Origin: Talinum fruticosum
Taxonomy: Eukaryota; Streptophyta; Magnoliopsida; Caryophyllales; Talinaceae
DNA: 64,000 nt
NCBI GenBank assembly: GCA_021018815.1
Contig: JAITYX010000055.1
Span: 1,969,001 to 2,033,000 of the forward strand
Direction: 5' to 3'
The notes beneath the pieces were generated by a model. That model was not told where the DNA came from. It worked only from the letters and a program-made list of their open reading frames with translations, and searched no databases. Below, piece after piece: positions 49,475 through 62,243 of the stretch; the first letter of the stretch is position 1; each line of letters starts with the position of its first letter. The position numbers and the translations under genes are program-made.

Positions 49475-51415
49475 TTAGCACGAGGATCCTCCTCGGCAAT
49501 GTAGCGCCCCAGCTGAGCTGGTCAGTTCCCTGACAATTCTGGCATTTGCAACAGGAAAGATCTGCTCACTGTTGTAGTTAGGTTTTACAGAGCCGTCTCC
49601 TATTTCCCTGAAGCTAGCTCCATTTTCCAGAACATCCCCCACAGATTGAAAGTTCCATGCCTTCCCTTTGTTCTTGTTGATCTTCCTTGTTATCTGCCAT
49701 TAACACAATGAGGAAGGGGAAGAGAAGGGAAAAGATGTTTTACTAATGATCTCTGTTTTCTTTTATTGTTTTCAAACAGGTACTGAAGAGATGAAGTTAC
49801 TCACCTCTTTGCTTCCAGATTTTGGGGCGACAAACAGGTTAGACTCGCTCTTCACTGTAGGGTTCATGCTCCCTCCAATTGCATATACTTGCCATCCAAG
49901 GTATAGGTTGTTAGCTACATGAGCATACCCATGCCTGACCCTACAAAACAATAAGATTTCTTAAGTTGGTATTGCATTCCTAGCTTCTTATTTTGATGTA
50001 CTTAGCTTTGTCTTTCACAAAGAAAAGATATGATGTGTACAAGAGATCATTAAAAAAATTGTGAAAATAAGATTCAAAATTGGAAAGAGTGACATCTTGA
50101 AAGTAAATGGGGGAAGAAGCTTGAAACGAAAAGAACAGTAATGGTGATGTGATCAACTGACCTTGGCATCCTCTGGTTGCAATTAGGACCGAATTTGTTG
50201 TACACTACTGTGACCTTCATGTTCTTGTCTGCATTGAAGGCGTCATCATGGCCAAGAAGCATGACCTTGTCATGGTCTCTGAACCAGTTGTTTGAAATTG
50301 TGATGTCTGTTGAGCCTAGGGTTACATCTATGAGACCATCCTCGCATTGATAGAGGGTGTTGTGGTCTAGCCACACCTTTGTTGATGAAACCAACCTGAT
50401 TGCATCACCGTCCATCTCGCTCAGGTTGATCAACTGTGAACCAGGTCCCATTACTTGGCTTGGTGGTTGGTATCGACAATGGTGGATTTCCAATCCATGG
50501 ATGATGACATTGGTAGCCTGAGAATGTAGTAGATTATTAAGAGAAAGGAAAAGCAGAGTATTAACCAGAACATTTAATTCGGAATTCTGAAAATCGTGCA
50601 TACTATGGAAATTTCACACAATAAAGTAATACAGCCAATCATAAACCCGGATTCCAGCAATGGTTGGCTTTGAGTTTTTATCGAGTATATCTTATTTTGA
50701 GCTATCTTTATCTTTATAGCTTTATTTTATTTATTTATTTATTTATTATTGATGTGGTCTATTATAAGCAATTAAGCATTATAGTTGGGTTGCCAAAGAA
50801 AAACTTTCTAGGTGAAAAAGTAAAGTGATCTTGCTAAGCAATGTAATTTGAAAACCCATTTGAATTCTTTTCCCCACAAAAAAAAAAAAAGAGAAACTGT
50901 CCCTCATAGGCATGCCACATTGCCTCAGGTATCCTAATAGATAGCTTGATTCAAACTGTAACCGTGCCAAACCAACTTACCTGATGAAGAAAGATGCATC
51001 CACCGTTAGAAATTTGGACGTTTGCTCCACGTCCATCGATAGTCATGAAGCTTCCAACTAATAGGGTCCTTTGAAGCTTAATGTTCATGTCCTTTCTGAA
51101 TGTAATCCATACTTTTCCAGGTATCATGCTGACACCATAACGAAGAGTTCCTGGCTTAGGATTCATTGGGTTATCACTTGGATCTGTGACTACATATTTG
51201 GTCACACCTTTCCCAATATTGTTGGTCATCTTCCCTGCAAAGCCCACCGAGCACCTTGCAAGCTGTTGCCTTTGCTTAGCCCATCTAGGATTGCCACGCC
51301 AACAAGAATCAATGGCATTCATTTTTGGTCGGCTATGTTTCTTGGCCATAGCAGTATTTAGCTTTGTGCCAAGCAGAATGGAAACAAAGAGGATGGAGAA
51401 GAACCGAGTAGCCAT
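49475..51415 (-). CDS. Secreted pectate lyase (PL1 family)
   Basis: Four exons on the minus strand: 51415-50981, 50517-50162, 49940-49805, 49693-49475. The total is 1,146 nt, an intact frame of 381 residues. A signal peptide of about 24 residues (MATRFFSILFVSILLG...) precedes DSCWRGNPRWAKQR. The parallel beta-helix core follows, with FMTIDGRGANV, VIIHGLEIHHC, DGDAIRL, VWLDHNTL, CEDGLIDVTLGSTDITISNN, HDKVMLLGHDD and NQRMPRVRHGYAHV, which includes the catalytic Arg region and calcium-binding Asp residues. It cleaves de-esterified homogalacturonan by beta-elimination in the cell wall, as in pollen or fruit softening. It is convergent with CNX1, with about 500 bp between stop codons. This is the only multi-exon gene here without a frame break. 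Confidence 0.94.
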
Positions 51416-51488
51416 GTCAGAGAAGAGAGGTGTTTTGATTGTTCAGAATTTGAGTTGGAGTGAGAAACTTGTTTGGGGGAGGAGGTGG

Positions 51489-51496
51489 TTTTATAT
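51489..51496 (-). promoter_or_regulatory. TATA box of the pectate lyase gene
   Basis: ATATAAAA on the minus strand, about 75-80 nt upstream of the ATG at 51,415. Confidence 0.55.
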
Positions 51497-51539
51497 TGGA
51501 GATGAAAAAGGAAGGTAAGTTTGTTATTTCTTGTTAGAG

Positions 51540-53580
51540 TTTTAATTTGCTGCTGATTAGTTTCTGATGGCTTACAGAGTATTGCCAGGGATTTTACAGC
51601 AGGAGCCAGCTATTAATAGCAAGCGAGCAGTTAAGTTTGTGTTATTGTAAATTGCAGGAAACTGGAGCAACTGACCTATATACCAGCTTTTAGGAGGGTA
51701 CTATGCTCGGTTTTGAGGACTGGAAGTTTAATTATGGCTGTAATACTAGCCTAGGGATTGGATTCTCTCTATTATTGTTTGATCAGAGTCATCAGTTTCA
51801 TTTTGAGAATGAAACATTGATGTTTTTTTATATCTGTATATGGAGCTTATATAACTTATTTTTTTAAGAAAATATTTTTTTATTGGCATTGAATTATATT
51901 TAAGATAGTGTAGGCCTGGAAAGTAGCTATGGTCTGTGTGATACCAATTGTTACCTTGTACTGCCAAGAGGCTCTTGCTTGAATGACACAAGGACTTTTC
52001 CTTTAAAAAGGAGGTTTGAGATCAAATTAGATGACTCGAATGTTCTCGTAATTTTAGAAGTTTATGAGGGGGTGCAACCAGGTCCCCTTCAGGCTTGGAT
52101 TTTTGGGCTATGGTCCATTCACGACCCTTTCGTATCTTATATAACTTTTGATATATTCAGAATTTCAAGTTAAACTTGAATTTTGAATTTATATACCTTT
52201 GGCAAAAAAAAGTTGTTAAAATTGATGTTTAAAATTCTAAAAAGTCCATAAAATTATTAAAGTGGACATCCATAAAAAATAATAATATTTATAAAATGTA
52301 AGAATATTAAAAAAATAACACTCTTATATATATTTGCTTAACTCCGCCATTGCATACCATATCAATTAAGATATTGAGCAATAACGACTAATTAATGAAC
52401 TATGAAATGACCCCGATTTTCTCAACAACCTTTGTTTGAATTTTACAGTGCTACAGCCTTTACAATTTTATTTCTCCTTTTGATCCGAGCTTCTCTCTCA
52501 ATCTGGAGAGGCTGTCCTCATTTTTCTAATGTTAATTTCACATCTTTCCTGTTGGAGGTTTGATTTAATTCGGATGCAAGTTTCGGGTACTCCGATAATC
52601 ATGGTCTATCATTTAATCTACTTGCCTACATTTTGTTAATTAAACAGAAAATATTTCACCATCACTTTGATGGCAGCTCGCATTGACCTACCAAATCCAC
52701 AATACAAAAAGGAGTTCTCGTCAATCCTTCTACCTACTTTGATATATAGTCACTCAGGAGTCGGGACGGATGAATTACCAACGAGATATTAGTTTAGCGG
52801 TTAAATTTAAAAATTCTGAATATACAATCATATATTTGATTGTCTCTTTCCTTATTGCATTATACTTTTAATTTTTTTTGTTTTGGTTACTTTATATATC
52901 AAAAGAAATTTTGTGTAGTATTTTAACAATATATTCTTTTCTCTTTTTAAAACAAACAACTATGAGAATGTTTTCTCAAATTTTTTTAATGTCGATCTTT
53001 CAAAATCAATATTTTATTTTTTATGCAGGCGAGAGATACTTGTAAAAATAACATTATTTACATCTAACTTTTCTCATTATCGAACAAGTAAGACCTAGAT
53101 TGAGAGTGATATTGTTATATTTTAGTAATATATTCGGTTAACAGTATTTACTGTTCAATAATTTGAATGTTTTAAGGGGGAAATTTTTTTCTTCCAATAA
53201 CAAATATTGCACCCTTAAAAGAAAAAATAAAAATTAATCGTGATCATCTCGTAATTTTTAGGCAGATATTTATGAACTCCCAAGTAGTGAATTTTTTGTC
53301 GCTCTGAATTTTGGATTGAGTGGAATCCTACTGGTTTCTGTAAAGAACATTTTGGGGAGGGGAATGGAATCTTAATCTCCCAAAATCTAGGGCAGCGTGA
53401 CCCTTCTCCGATGATAAACATTTGGCTAACTGTATCCAAAACAAAAAGATGATAACCTTGTCGAGAAAATTTGGAATAGTTTAGTCCTAGTCCTGCTTCA
53501 GTAGAGAGTAGATAATCATTTCTCGATATACACTCAAACGCGACTCCTGAATCCTGTCGTAATTTAGTACTCGGAGACCA
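51540..53580. other. AT-rich intergenic DNA between pectate lyase and methionine synthase
   Basis: No gene or clear element boundary is seen. The two genes are divergent, so both upstream regions lie here. Confidence 0.5.
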
Positions 53581-53594
53581 GGGTTGGGGTGCAG

Positions 53595-53727
53595 TATAAA
53601 TGAACCTGCTCTGTCTCCCTTCCTACTCTCTCTCCTTTGTATTACTCCGCTTTCTCTCTCCCTCCTTCAGCTTGCCCACCAAGTCCCGCCTCTCCTTCTC
53701 CTTTCTTCGCTTCACTGTCCGCACCAG
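53595..53727 (+). promoter_or_regulatory. TATA box and probable 5'-UTR exon of methionine synthase
   Basis: TATAAAT at 53,595-53,601 is followed by a CT-rich leader ending CCGCACCAG|GTTCCC at 53,727, a plausible donor. A matching acceptor is GCAAAAG at 54,479, five nt before the ATG. This leader intron of about 750 bp would remove an out-of-frame ATG at 54,469. Confidence 0.5.
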
Positions 53728-54483
53728 GTTCCCCCCTCTCTCTCTCTCTGTTTCTATGTTTTGGCTGATTGTATTAGCATGCCCGTTAATGAGCGGAAAC
53801 ATCCCAGTTTCAATTTTGTTTAAAATGTGATAGTATCGTCTTATAAGCAGTTATCATAAATGGGTGTCTGTTAAAGTTTGATTTTTTTAACTGTTTATCG
53901 GTTGGTTTTGAGTTGGGCAGTACCTTAGTGGGTGCTTCTTGTTTTAGTGCAAAATGAATTAGTTTGGGATTAAGTTGTGTGACATGTAGTTCTATTTAAG
54001 GTTAATTTTCAAATATATGCTTCAGAAGGCTCTACTGTTTTAAATGCTTTTGGGGGATTTTTACTTAATAATTGGTAATTGATATGTATGGCTAATTGTC
54101 AAGTTACTAGTCTGGTGGAATATATAGGACACTCCGACGACATGATCTTGCCACCCTGAAAAGGGGTCCCGGGGAAAGGGGCGTTGTTTTAGATGTACGT
54201 AACCTTGCCTCCTGCAATTGAATTGCATAGAGGATTTTCTTGTTGAATCTTGGTTTATAAGGTGTAGAATACCTATATGGCTATACTTTACAATGATAGG
54301 TGTACGATTTAGTAAGGCGTCTGTTTTTTCCCCTGCTATATTTGACATTGAAAAAGATTGACAGACTTCTCATATATGAGGTGGCCACATACAAATGTTT
54401 AGGAACACGAGGGTTTGTGGGGTTGGGGGCTAAAGGAAGAGAAGGTAACTGACTATTTTTTTGGACCATGGTGCAAAAGAACA

Positions 54484-57400
54484 ATGGCATCACACATTGT
54501 TGGGTACCCACGTATGGGACCTAAGAGAGAGTTGAAGTTTGCTTTGGAGTCCTTTTGGGATGGCAAGATCACTGCAGAAGAACTGCAAAAGGTAGCCTCA
54601 GGTCTCAGGGCATCCATCTGGAAGGAGATGGCTGGTGCCGGGATCAAGTATATTCCTAGCAACACCTTCTCCTATTATGACCAAGTGTTAGACACCACAA
54701 CAATGATTGGTGCTGTTCCACCAAGATACGGCTGGCATGGGGGTGAGATTGGCTTTGATGTCTACTTCTCGATGGCTAGGGGTAATGACACAGTTCCTGC
54801 GATGGAGATGACCAAGTGGTTTGACACAAACTAGTAAGTGATCACCACAATTTTCATGTTCTTGTTCCCAAATGACATTCAACATGGTTTGCAAATAATG
54901 TATCCTATTGTTGTTGCAGTCACTACATTGTCCCTGAATTGGGGCCCAACATGAAATTTACATATGCATCTCACAAGGCTGTGGATGAATATAAAGAGGC
55001 AAAAGCTGTAAGTTCCTCAGTCTCTAGAGCGGCTATTTATTGGTTATGTTATGAATACAAAGTAGCATGTCATTAAGTTTGCATAGACACTTTCCTTCTA
55101 ACTTACCTTCATAGCAAATGACATAGAAGTTTGTTTCTGCCTTCGATGTCCTTGAAAGTAACATCTCCTGTGCTACTAATTAATGATACTGTGGTTAGCT
55201 GGGACTTTGGGGGTGGGGGTTTGGGTTTGGATTTGGATTTGTAAACAATACTGAGTTTCATTGGCCGAACATGGAATGCTGCATATCTGGAATTAGCAAG
55301 AATAAGCAGGCCTGATTGTGTTCATTACTTGTTTATGCAGCTTGGAGTCGATACAGTACCCACCATCATTGGCCCAGTATCATACCTGTTGTTGTCAAAG
55401 CCTGCAAAGGGCATTGACAAATCTTTCCCCCTTCTTTCTCTACTTGACAAGATTCTTCCTGTTTACAAGTAAGGAATCTTGGATTTTATTTATACTCTTT
55501 AGTTCAGCTTTCTCCATTATGTGATACTGATTGTTGCTGTGATATAGGGCAGTCATATCTGAACTTAAGTCTGCTGGGGCATCCTGGATTCAGTTTGATG
55601 AACCCAAACTTGTCATGGACCTTGATGCTCATCAGTTGCAAGCTTTTACACAAGCCTACTCAGAGCTGGAGTCTTCTCTGTCGGGCTTAAATTGTCTCGT
55701 TGACACCTACTTTGCTGATGTTCCAGCTGAGGCATATAGAACACTCACTTCATTGAAGGGTGTAACAGCTTTTGGATTTGACCTTGTTCGTGGGGCTAAG
55801 ACCCTAGACTTGATCAAGGCTGGGTTTCCTTCTGGCAAGTATCTCTTTGCTGGCATAGTGGATGGAAGGAATATTTGGGCTAATGACCTTGTGGGTTCCC
55901 TTAATACTTTACAGGCTCTTGAGGGCATTATTGGAAAAGGTATGCATCATAAAGAGCTCTCATAACATGTCCCGTGTCAATTAATGCTGATTGTGCTAAT
56001 ATGGTTTATGTTACAGACAAGCTTGTTGTCTCTACCTCATGCTCTCTTCTGCATACTGCTGTTGATCTGGTGAATGAGACTAAGTTGGATTCAGAGCTCA
56101 AGTCATGGCTTGCCTTTGCAGCTCAGAAAATTGTTGAGGTTAATGCCTTGGCTATGGTGTTGACTGGTCATAAAGACGAGGTGAGTTCTTTCCATTTACT
56201 TTTAACCGGTGGTACAGTTTGAATCTCAGTCAATGATAAGTAAAAGAAAGTGATCATTGATGCAAATTGTGATAAAATTTGGTATTGTTCCAGAATTTCT
56301 AAACCAAAGTAACTGTAAAATTAGATGGTTTCTTTTATCTGTCAACCTTAGGCCTCTCACTGTTGCTTGTGTAGTTTTGTTTGATTCATAACATATTTTT
56401 TCATCCCACAGGCATTTTCTCTGCCAATGCAGCAGCTCATGCTTCAAGAAAGTCTTCCCCTAGAGTGACTAACGACGCTGTTCAAAAAGCTGTGAGCATT
56501 TTGACTTCCATATTGTATTATTTGTATTATGATCTTAATTGTAGCGTAACCTTTTCTAAAGTTATGATCTTTCATTTTGCTGGCTAGGCTGCTGATTTGA
56601 AGGGACCTGATCATTGTCGTGCCACGAATGTGAGTGCTCGGTTGGTGGCTCAACAGAAGAAGCTGAACCTTCCACTCCTGCCTACAACAACAAATGGATC
56701 ATTCCCTCAAACAATGGAGCTCAGAAGAGTTCGCCGTGAATATAAGGCTAACAGGTGTGCATTCTCCTTTCTCGGTTGACAGTGGATTGGGGTCTATCTT
56801 GAACGGGATTTAACATGTAAGCTATTTATCCTTTCATGTGCTAGGATCTCTGAGGATGATTATGTGAAGACCATTAAAGAGGAAATTAGGAAGGTTGTCG
56901 AGCTCCAAGAGGAACTTGATATTGATGTTTTGGTCCATGGAGAGCCAGAGGTGAGCTCAGCTCACATTCTATCTTCCCTTGTAAAAAAATGATTTATAGT
57001 ATCTAATGCTCATTTAACATGATTTAGAGGAATGATATGGTTGAGTACTTTGGTGAGCAACTATCCGGTTTTGCCTTCACCGTCAACGGGTGGGTCCAAT
57101 CATATGGGTCACGTTGTGTCAAGCCACCTATCATTTATGGCGATGTAAGTAGACCCAAGCCCATGACAGTCTTCTGGTCCACAGTGGCTCAGAACATGAC
57201 AAAACGCCCCATGAAAGGAATGCTTACTGGCCCAGTGACTATTTTGAATTGGTCCTTTGTCCGAGATGACCAGCCTAGGTGAGCATTTAAATGACCCTTC
57301 ATTCAAGTTCTCTTCAGCTAGTTCATCTCATAAATCTCAATGCCTGTCTTGTCACCATTTCTAGGTCTGAGACTTGCTACCAGATTGCGTTGGCGATCAA

Positions 57401-58702
57401 GGACGAGGTTGAGGATCTTGAGAAGGCTGGAATTACTGTTATCCAAATTGATGAGGCTGCCTTGAGAGAGGGTTTGCCATTGAGGAAGTCTGAGCAGCCT
57501 TTCTATTTGGATTGGGCTGTCCACTCCTTCAGGATAACCAACTGTGGTGTTAAAGACACAACTCAGGTTCTTATTCTTGCCAAATTTTAAGGAAATGTTT
57601 GCATTGTTGGCGCACTGAACGTAGTCTCAAATCTATTGTGAATGGAAAGTGTGCTTTTGTTCCGTTAATTGAAAATATTATGTAGATTGGACAAGGTAAA
57701 ATTTACCCTTGTCTTGATTGAAAATATTGTGTAGATTGGGCATGGAAAAAAATGCCTTGTCTGATTACCGGACCAGAACATTTCAAAACCAGAGCCCTAC
57801 TGAAGTAAGACAACCTGATTTCAACATGAAGCTTGAACTTGCCTAACAATATCCATTGCATTTTCTTGACTAGCGTATGGGACAAAGAGATAGCATATCC
57901 AAATATGAGTTGAATCCAAAATGACTTCACATGAATGAATCCAGTCCAATCTTAACATTCCATTGCCTGTTCTCATCCAATCGATATTACCTGACATATA
58001 TGGCCCATTTGCTAGGCCTCCTATTTTCTGTCACAGTACCTATGAAGTTCCGGAAATAATTTGTATAGACTGTAGAATTGCTACCTCACTTTCTACCCTT
58101 CCTAATCCCTGTGTCTTTGCTTAGCTTACTCTTCAATGAAAATTCTTGAGTTGATATCCCCTCCTGTTGCTTTTAGCCTTAGTTGAAATCTATTTCTCCA
58201 CCCCAATTACCCGAACTCCTTTGGATTCCATTGCCACTTCTAATCTTGTATAAGGCATCTTCCTGTCATGGTGCTCATATTCTATGCAAATTCTGTTTTT
58301 ACCCTTACAGTGCTGATTCTTTTGATGGGACAGATCCACACCCACATGTGCTACTCCAACTTCAACGACATAATCCACTCGATCATCGACATGGATGCTG
58401 ATGTCATCACCATCGAGAACTCTAGGTCAGATGAGAAACTCCTCTCAGTCTTCCGTGAGGGGGTCAAGTACCGTGCTGGCATTGGACCCGGTGTGTATGA
58501 CATCCACTCCCCCAGGATCCCCTCCACTGAAGAAATTGTGGACCGGATCAGCAAAATGCTTGCGGTCCTCGAACCTCATGTCCTTTGGGTTAACCCAGAT
58601 TGTGGCTTGAAGACCCGTAAGTACTCTGAGGTCAAGCCTGCCCTACGCAACATGGTTGCTGCTGCCAAGATTGTACGTGCTCAGCTTGCCAGCTCCAAGT
58701 GA
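54484..58702 (+). CDS. MS1: Cobalamin-independent methionine synthase (MetE)
   Basis: Eleven coding exons: 54484-54833, 54920-55007, 55341-55468, 55548-55939, 56017-56180, 56412-56491, 56588-56754, 56845-56950, 57028-57278, 57365-57566, 58334-58702. It transfers the methyl group of 5-methyltetrahydrofolate (polyglutamate) to homocysteine; the product starts [12 protein letters not shown] without a transit peptide, so it is cytosolic. The N-terminal barrel includes [18 protein letters not shown] and [10 protein letters not shown]. The C-terminal catalytic barrel has [55 protein letters not shown] and NPDCGLKTR, the last two carrying zinc ligands. The exons total 2,297 nt. The T4 run at 56415-56418 must be T5 to read the conserved DEAFFSANAA, giving 2,298 nt and 765 residues, as in Arabidopsis MS1. 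The start at 54,484 is fixed by the MASHIVG N-terminus. Confidence 0.97.
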
Positions 58703-59518
58703 GACAACACATCCTCTCGATTCTGGACTGTCACAAAATCATTCAAGAAAAAGGATAAAGTTTTCGATTTGTAACAAGAATAATACTCAAGATGGATAAT
58801 GGATTGCTCGATTTTCCATCTTTTTTTCTTTTTTGCAGTGTAATTAGCTAGATTTCCTCTTTGTTCATGTATTTTCGTCCCAGCGCTCTCTACTTTGCCT
58901 TGAATTCTAATTTTTACGCAATGAAATTTCAAGGTTTTTTTTTCTGATTTTATTTTTGCTTGTATTAAGACATCTTCGAGCAATTGCTTGATATTTTACG
59001 TCCATGGCTTGAAGAATTTCGAGTGTTAAATATAGAAAAAGAAGAAAAATAGCCTCCCGAGAATGCCCAAAATATTCATTCACGACTCCTTAGTGACATA
59101 TAATGGTCAAACAAAGCAGACATATAATTATAAACATATATTTTTCTTAACACGTGTATATTGTTTATGGAAAGATTTATGATAATTTTTGTATCACTTT
59201 TTTTTTAGTATTTAGGCCTCTATTCTCATAATTGAGAAACTGTTAATCCATAACGGAATATAACTCCTTTATAACATTTTTTACCATTTACAAGAGTCAA
59301 ATTTCATACTTTTTTAAAAGAAACGAGGGTCAAATTACTCAAACCAATCTATATAGATTTTTATATACTAAGAATGATCCCACCTAAATTAAATGTCCAT
59401 CTTTGATAATAAATAAACGGTCCATCCAAAGGAATCTCAGTTTACATTGAAACCCTGGATAAACGAGTACTTTTTAATTAGGTTAACCCGAGGAGGCCAC
59501 AAGCGAGAATTCCTAGCT
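58703..59518. other. Intergenic spacer between methionine synthase and PELOTA
   Basis: The 3' UTR of methionine synthase probably ends near 58,920-58,970, around gcaatgaaatttcaagg. The rest is AT-rich with no gene seen. Confidence 0.45.
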
Positions 59519-59526
59519 TATAAATA
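59519..59526 (+). promoter_or_regulatory. TATA box of the PELOTA gene
   Basis: TATAAATA lies 168 nt upstream of the chosen ATG at 59,694. Confidence 0.45.
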
Positions 59527-59693
59527 AAGCAACCCTTTGTGAGAGTAGACAAATTGCGTTTGCAAGTACAGGTTGCGGCATCTCCCCTGTTTTTTCTCTT
59601 AACAGACGATTGGAGAGAGACAGAGGGAAAGAAAGCCAGGAAATCTCTATACCCACAAAAAACACAAATTTACCCAGAATACCAATTGCTAGG

Positions 59694-60805
59694 ATGAGGC
59701 TTATTGAAGGATCAAAGCTCCATGCAAATCAACCAGGCACTGTCAAAATCATCCCTGAAGAACAGGACGACCTTTGGATTCTATCCAATCTTATCCTTCC
59801 AAACGATGTCGTTTGTGCCGAGACATCCCGAAAGGTCCACCCCAACGGCTTTGGCGGGGGCGGGAAGAACCAGATGAGGGTCAGGTTCAACATGGAGGTG
59901 AAGATCACAGGGATTGATTATGATAATAGATCATCATCCATAAGGGCTAGTGGGAAAATTATCACCACCAATTCTTATGTAACTGCTGGGGCCTTTCACA
60001 CCTTAGAACTTGTTAAAGACAAGGCCTTTGATTTGAAGAAGAAATCATGGGATTCAGAGTCCATTGAGAACCTGAAAGAGGGTTGCAAGAAAAATCTGGG
60101 TGTGATTTGGTTGTGCTTTTGATCAACCCTGGATTGGCTCATCTTTACTTGGTGGGCAAGAGTATGACAAGTTTATGTGCAACTCTGGATAGCAAAATTG
60201 GGGGCAAAAAACTTGACCCATCAAAGTTTTTTGAGAGGGTTTTTAATGCTTTGGTCAAGAATGTGGATTTCAGTGTTTTACATTGTATGGTGATTGCAGG
60301 ACCCGGTTCAACCAAGGATCAATTTAGGCAGTATTTGCTTTCACAAACATCTAGGGTGAAATCTATGGAAGGGGTGAAATCCCGGGTGGCGCTGTTGGAT
60401 GTGAACTCTATGGGGAAAGAGGGTTTAAGGGAGGTTTTAGATGATCCAAGGGCAATGAGTTTGATCAAAGATACTAAATCGGCCACAGAACTTAAGGCCA
60501 TGAAGGAGCTCCATGAGATCATGTTGTTTCACCCTGACAAGGCTTGTTATGGGCCCAAAAGTGTCGATTTGGCAAGCGAGTTGATGGCCATTGAGACCCT
60601 TTTGATCACAGATGAAATGTTCAGGAATCGCGATAGTGGGCTTAGGAAGAAGTACATTGAACTGATGGATTCTGTGAAGAGATCAGGAGGGAAGCCGTTG
60701 GTGCTTTCCTCGATGCATGTTGCAGGAGAGCACCTCACACTGTTGACTGGCATTGCAGCCATCCTTAGGTTTCCAGTGCCGGACATTGATGATTTGGAGC
60801 TCTGA
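59694..60805 (+). CDS. PEL1: PELOTA (Dom34) ribosome-rescue factor, single exon
   Basis: PELOTA with its HBS1 partner binds the empty A site of stalled ribosomes and triggers subunit splitting in no-go and non-stop mRNA decay. The eRF1_1-like N-terminal domain shows PGTVKIIPEEQDDLWILSNL and AGAFHTLEL. The central domain shows CDLVVLLINPGLAHLYLVG and VIAGPGSTKDQFRQYLL, and lacks GGQ as expected. The C-terminal domain shows DKACYGPKSVDLA, ETLLITDEMFRN and HVAGEHLTLLTGIAAILRFP. About 370 residues, close to the 378 of Arabidopsis. The frame is broken at the A5 run 60090-60094; one more A restores the join before SGCDLVV. No intron interrupts it. The start at 59,694 gives the family-like N-terminus; an upstream in-frame ATG at 59,610 adds 28 unrelated residues. 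Whether it is the main gene or a diverged retrocopy is unclear. Confidence 0.88.
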
Positions 60806-60829
60806 ATTTGGGGTAGTGAACACGGCTTT

Positions 60830-61300
60830 TATTAAGAGGAAGTTTGTAAATGCTTGTTTTCTGAGTTGAGTTTTGCGGAAGTTAATATACATTCGTCGTT
60901 TTTGGGTATTCTGCGTTGTAGTATTTCATGTAACGTCTTTATTTCATGTTTGGACTATTATACATCATTTCCTTCTTTATATTCTCTATTGCATTATTGT
61001 GCTAAGATGCAAGATCCAAAGGAAACAATTACTTGGTATTTCTGAGTAAGGCTACCTATATTTGAAGTCTTAACCCCACGACATTCTTCCCAGGGCGGAC
61101 TTTAAGATATTGTGTGGTTTTTGCCAGCAAAAAAACAAATGCTGAATTTTGTTTCCTGTAGCTGGCTTGCTAATGGGCCCTGTGAATGTACCCTGTGTTT
61201 GACTTTGAAATCCCACTGCATGAAAAACTGAAGGGTGAACCTTTTTCAAATTTCAGCCTGAAGCTCAAAGCAAAAACTTAAGAACTGAGATGAAATTAGC
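60830..61300. other. Intergenic region between PELOTA and the RTM2-like pair
   Basis: The PELOTA 3' UTR and AT-rich spacer; no gene is recognised. Confidence 0.4.
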
Positions 61301-61545
61301 ACTCTGAAAAGTCAGAATCCAGTCATTTCATACTGCAAGCTCCAAGGACATTGCTATTTAACCAGCAAAAAAGAATCATGTGGAACAGAAAGGAGCAACT
61401 ACTAAGTGATTTAACAGAAAAATAGCAGAAATTCTTTTTATTGCTTGATATAGCTGCACAGTTGCATCACAAACTCCAATTGAATCATGAATAATTTATT
61501 TACATGTATATTCAGCATTGAAGCCATTGCCTTCCTCTGTGCCAA

Positions 61546-62160
61546 TCACAGTTCTTGATCAAATTCCAATAAACTCCCTTCCTGCTTCTTATTCCTTGTA
61601 AATGAATTGAACATCTAGGAAATGTATAAGCCAAGTACTGCCAGCAAGAAAACAGGAACAACCACCCTCTTCATCAGATTTTCCGGTTTCCTTAGCTATG
61701 TAAAAACCCTGCTCCTACCAGAAACCACCTATTTTGATGCCTTTGTTTTTCCATTTTCTTCTTTCTTCTCCTGATCATCCTTGCCAGGCCTATCTTCTTT
61801 TCCTCTCCTCGCCTTTTCATCCTCCTCCTTAGCCTTTGGTAGAGTCACATCCTTCTCATAAACATCGCTTGGAATGTGAGGTTGAGATTGAAGTTGAGGC
61901 TGAGGCAGGGGCAGGGGAGCTTGAGCTTGAGCTTGAAGTTGGGGTTGAGGTAGTTGAGGCTTTGCTGAGTTGGTACTTAGTTTTGCTTTGTCTTGAAGTT
62001 GGACATGAGCTGTTGGTGTTATAGGTTTTGGAAGCTTAATGTAAAGAGTGCCGTCCTCAATCTTTTTCGTGATCTCCTTGGTGTCACAGTTAGGAAGAAG
62101 CCGGAACTCTTTGAGGAACCGCCTCCACTTCCCCCATTCGGCATTCTCCACTTATCTCAA
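61546..62160 (-). pseudogene. Truncated RTM2-like HSP20 pseudogene
   Basis: On the minus strand it keeps RRFLKEFRLLPNCDTKEITKK and GTLYIKLPKP from the end of an alpha-crystallin domain. A Pro/Gln-rich linker and a Lys/Glu-rich segment follow, to TKASK and a stop at about 61,729. Beyond it the homology to the neighbouring copy continues through two further stops into RRVVVP-like membrane-segment codons and EGSLLEFDQEL. Exon 1 and the first half of exon 2 are missing. It could still give a 140-residue protein without a membrane anchor, but a start codon in family context is lacking. Confidence 0.75.
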
Positions 62161-62187
62161 AGAAAAGCAAATGGCTGAAGCAAACAA

Positions 62188-62189
<2 letters not shown>

Positions 62190-62242
<53 letters not shown>
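62190..62242. repeat. (TA)n microsatellite
   Basis: An uninterrupted run of about 26 TA units at the junction between the two RTM2-like units. Confidence 0.97.

Positions 62243-62243
<1 letters not shown>

Noticed and set aside
54415..54483. Upstream in-frame extension of methionine synthase
   Set aside because: The family begins [12 protein letters not shown], and the extension is probably leader intron upstream of the acceptor at 54,479.
59610..59693. 28-residue upstream extension of PELOTA
   Set aside because: It has no similarity to the family and the internal ATG gives the expected N-terminus. Kept only as an alternative.
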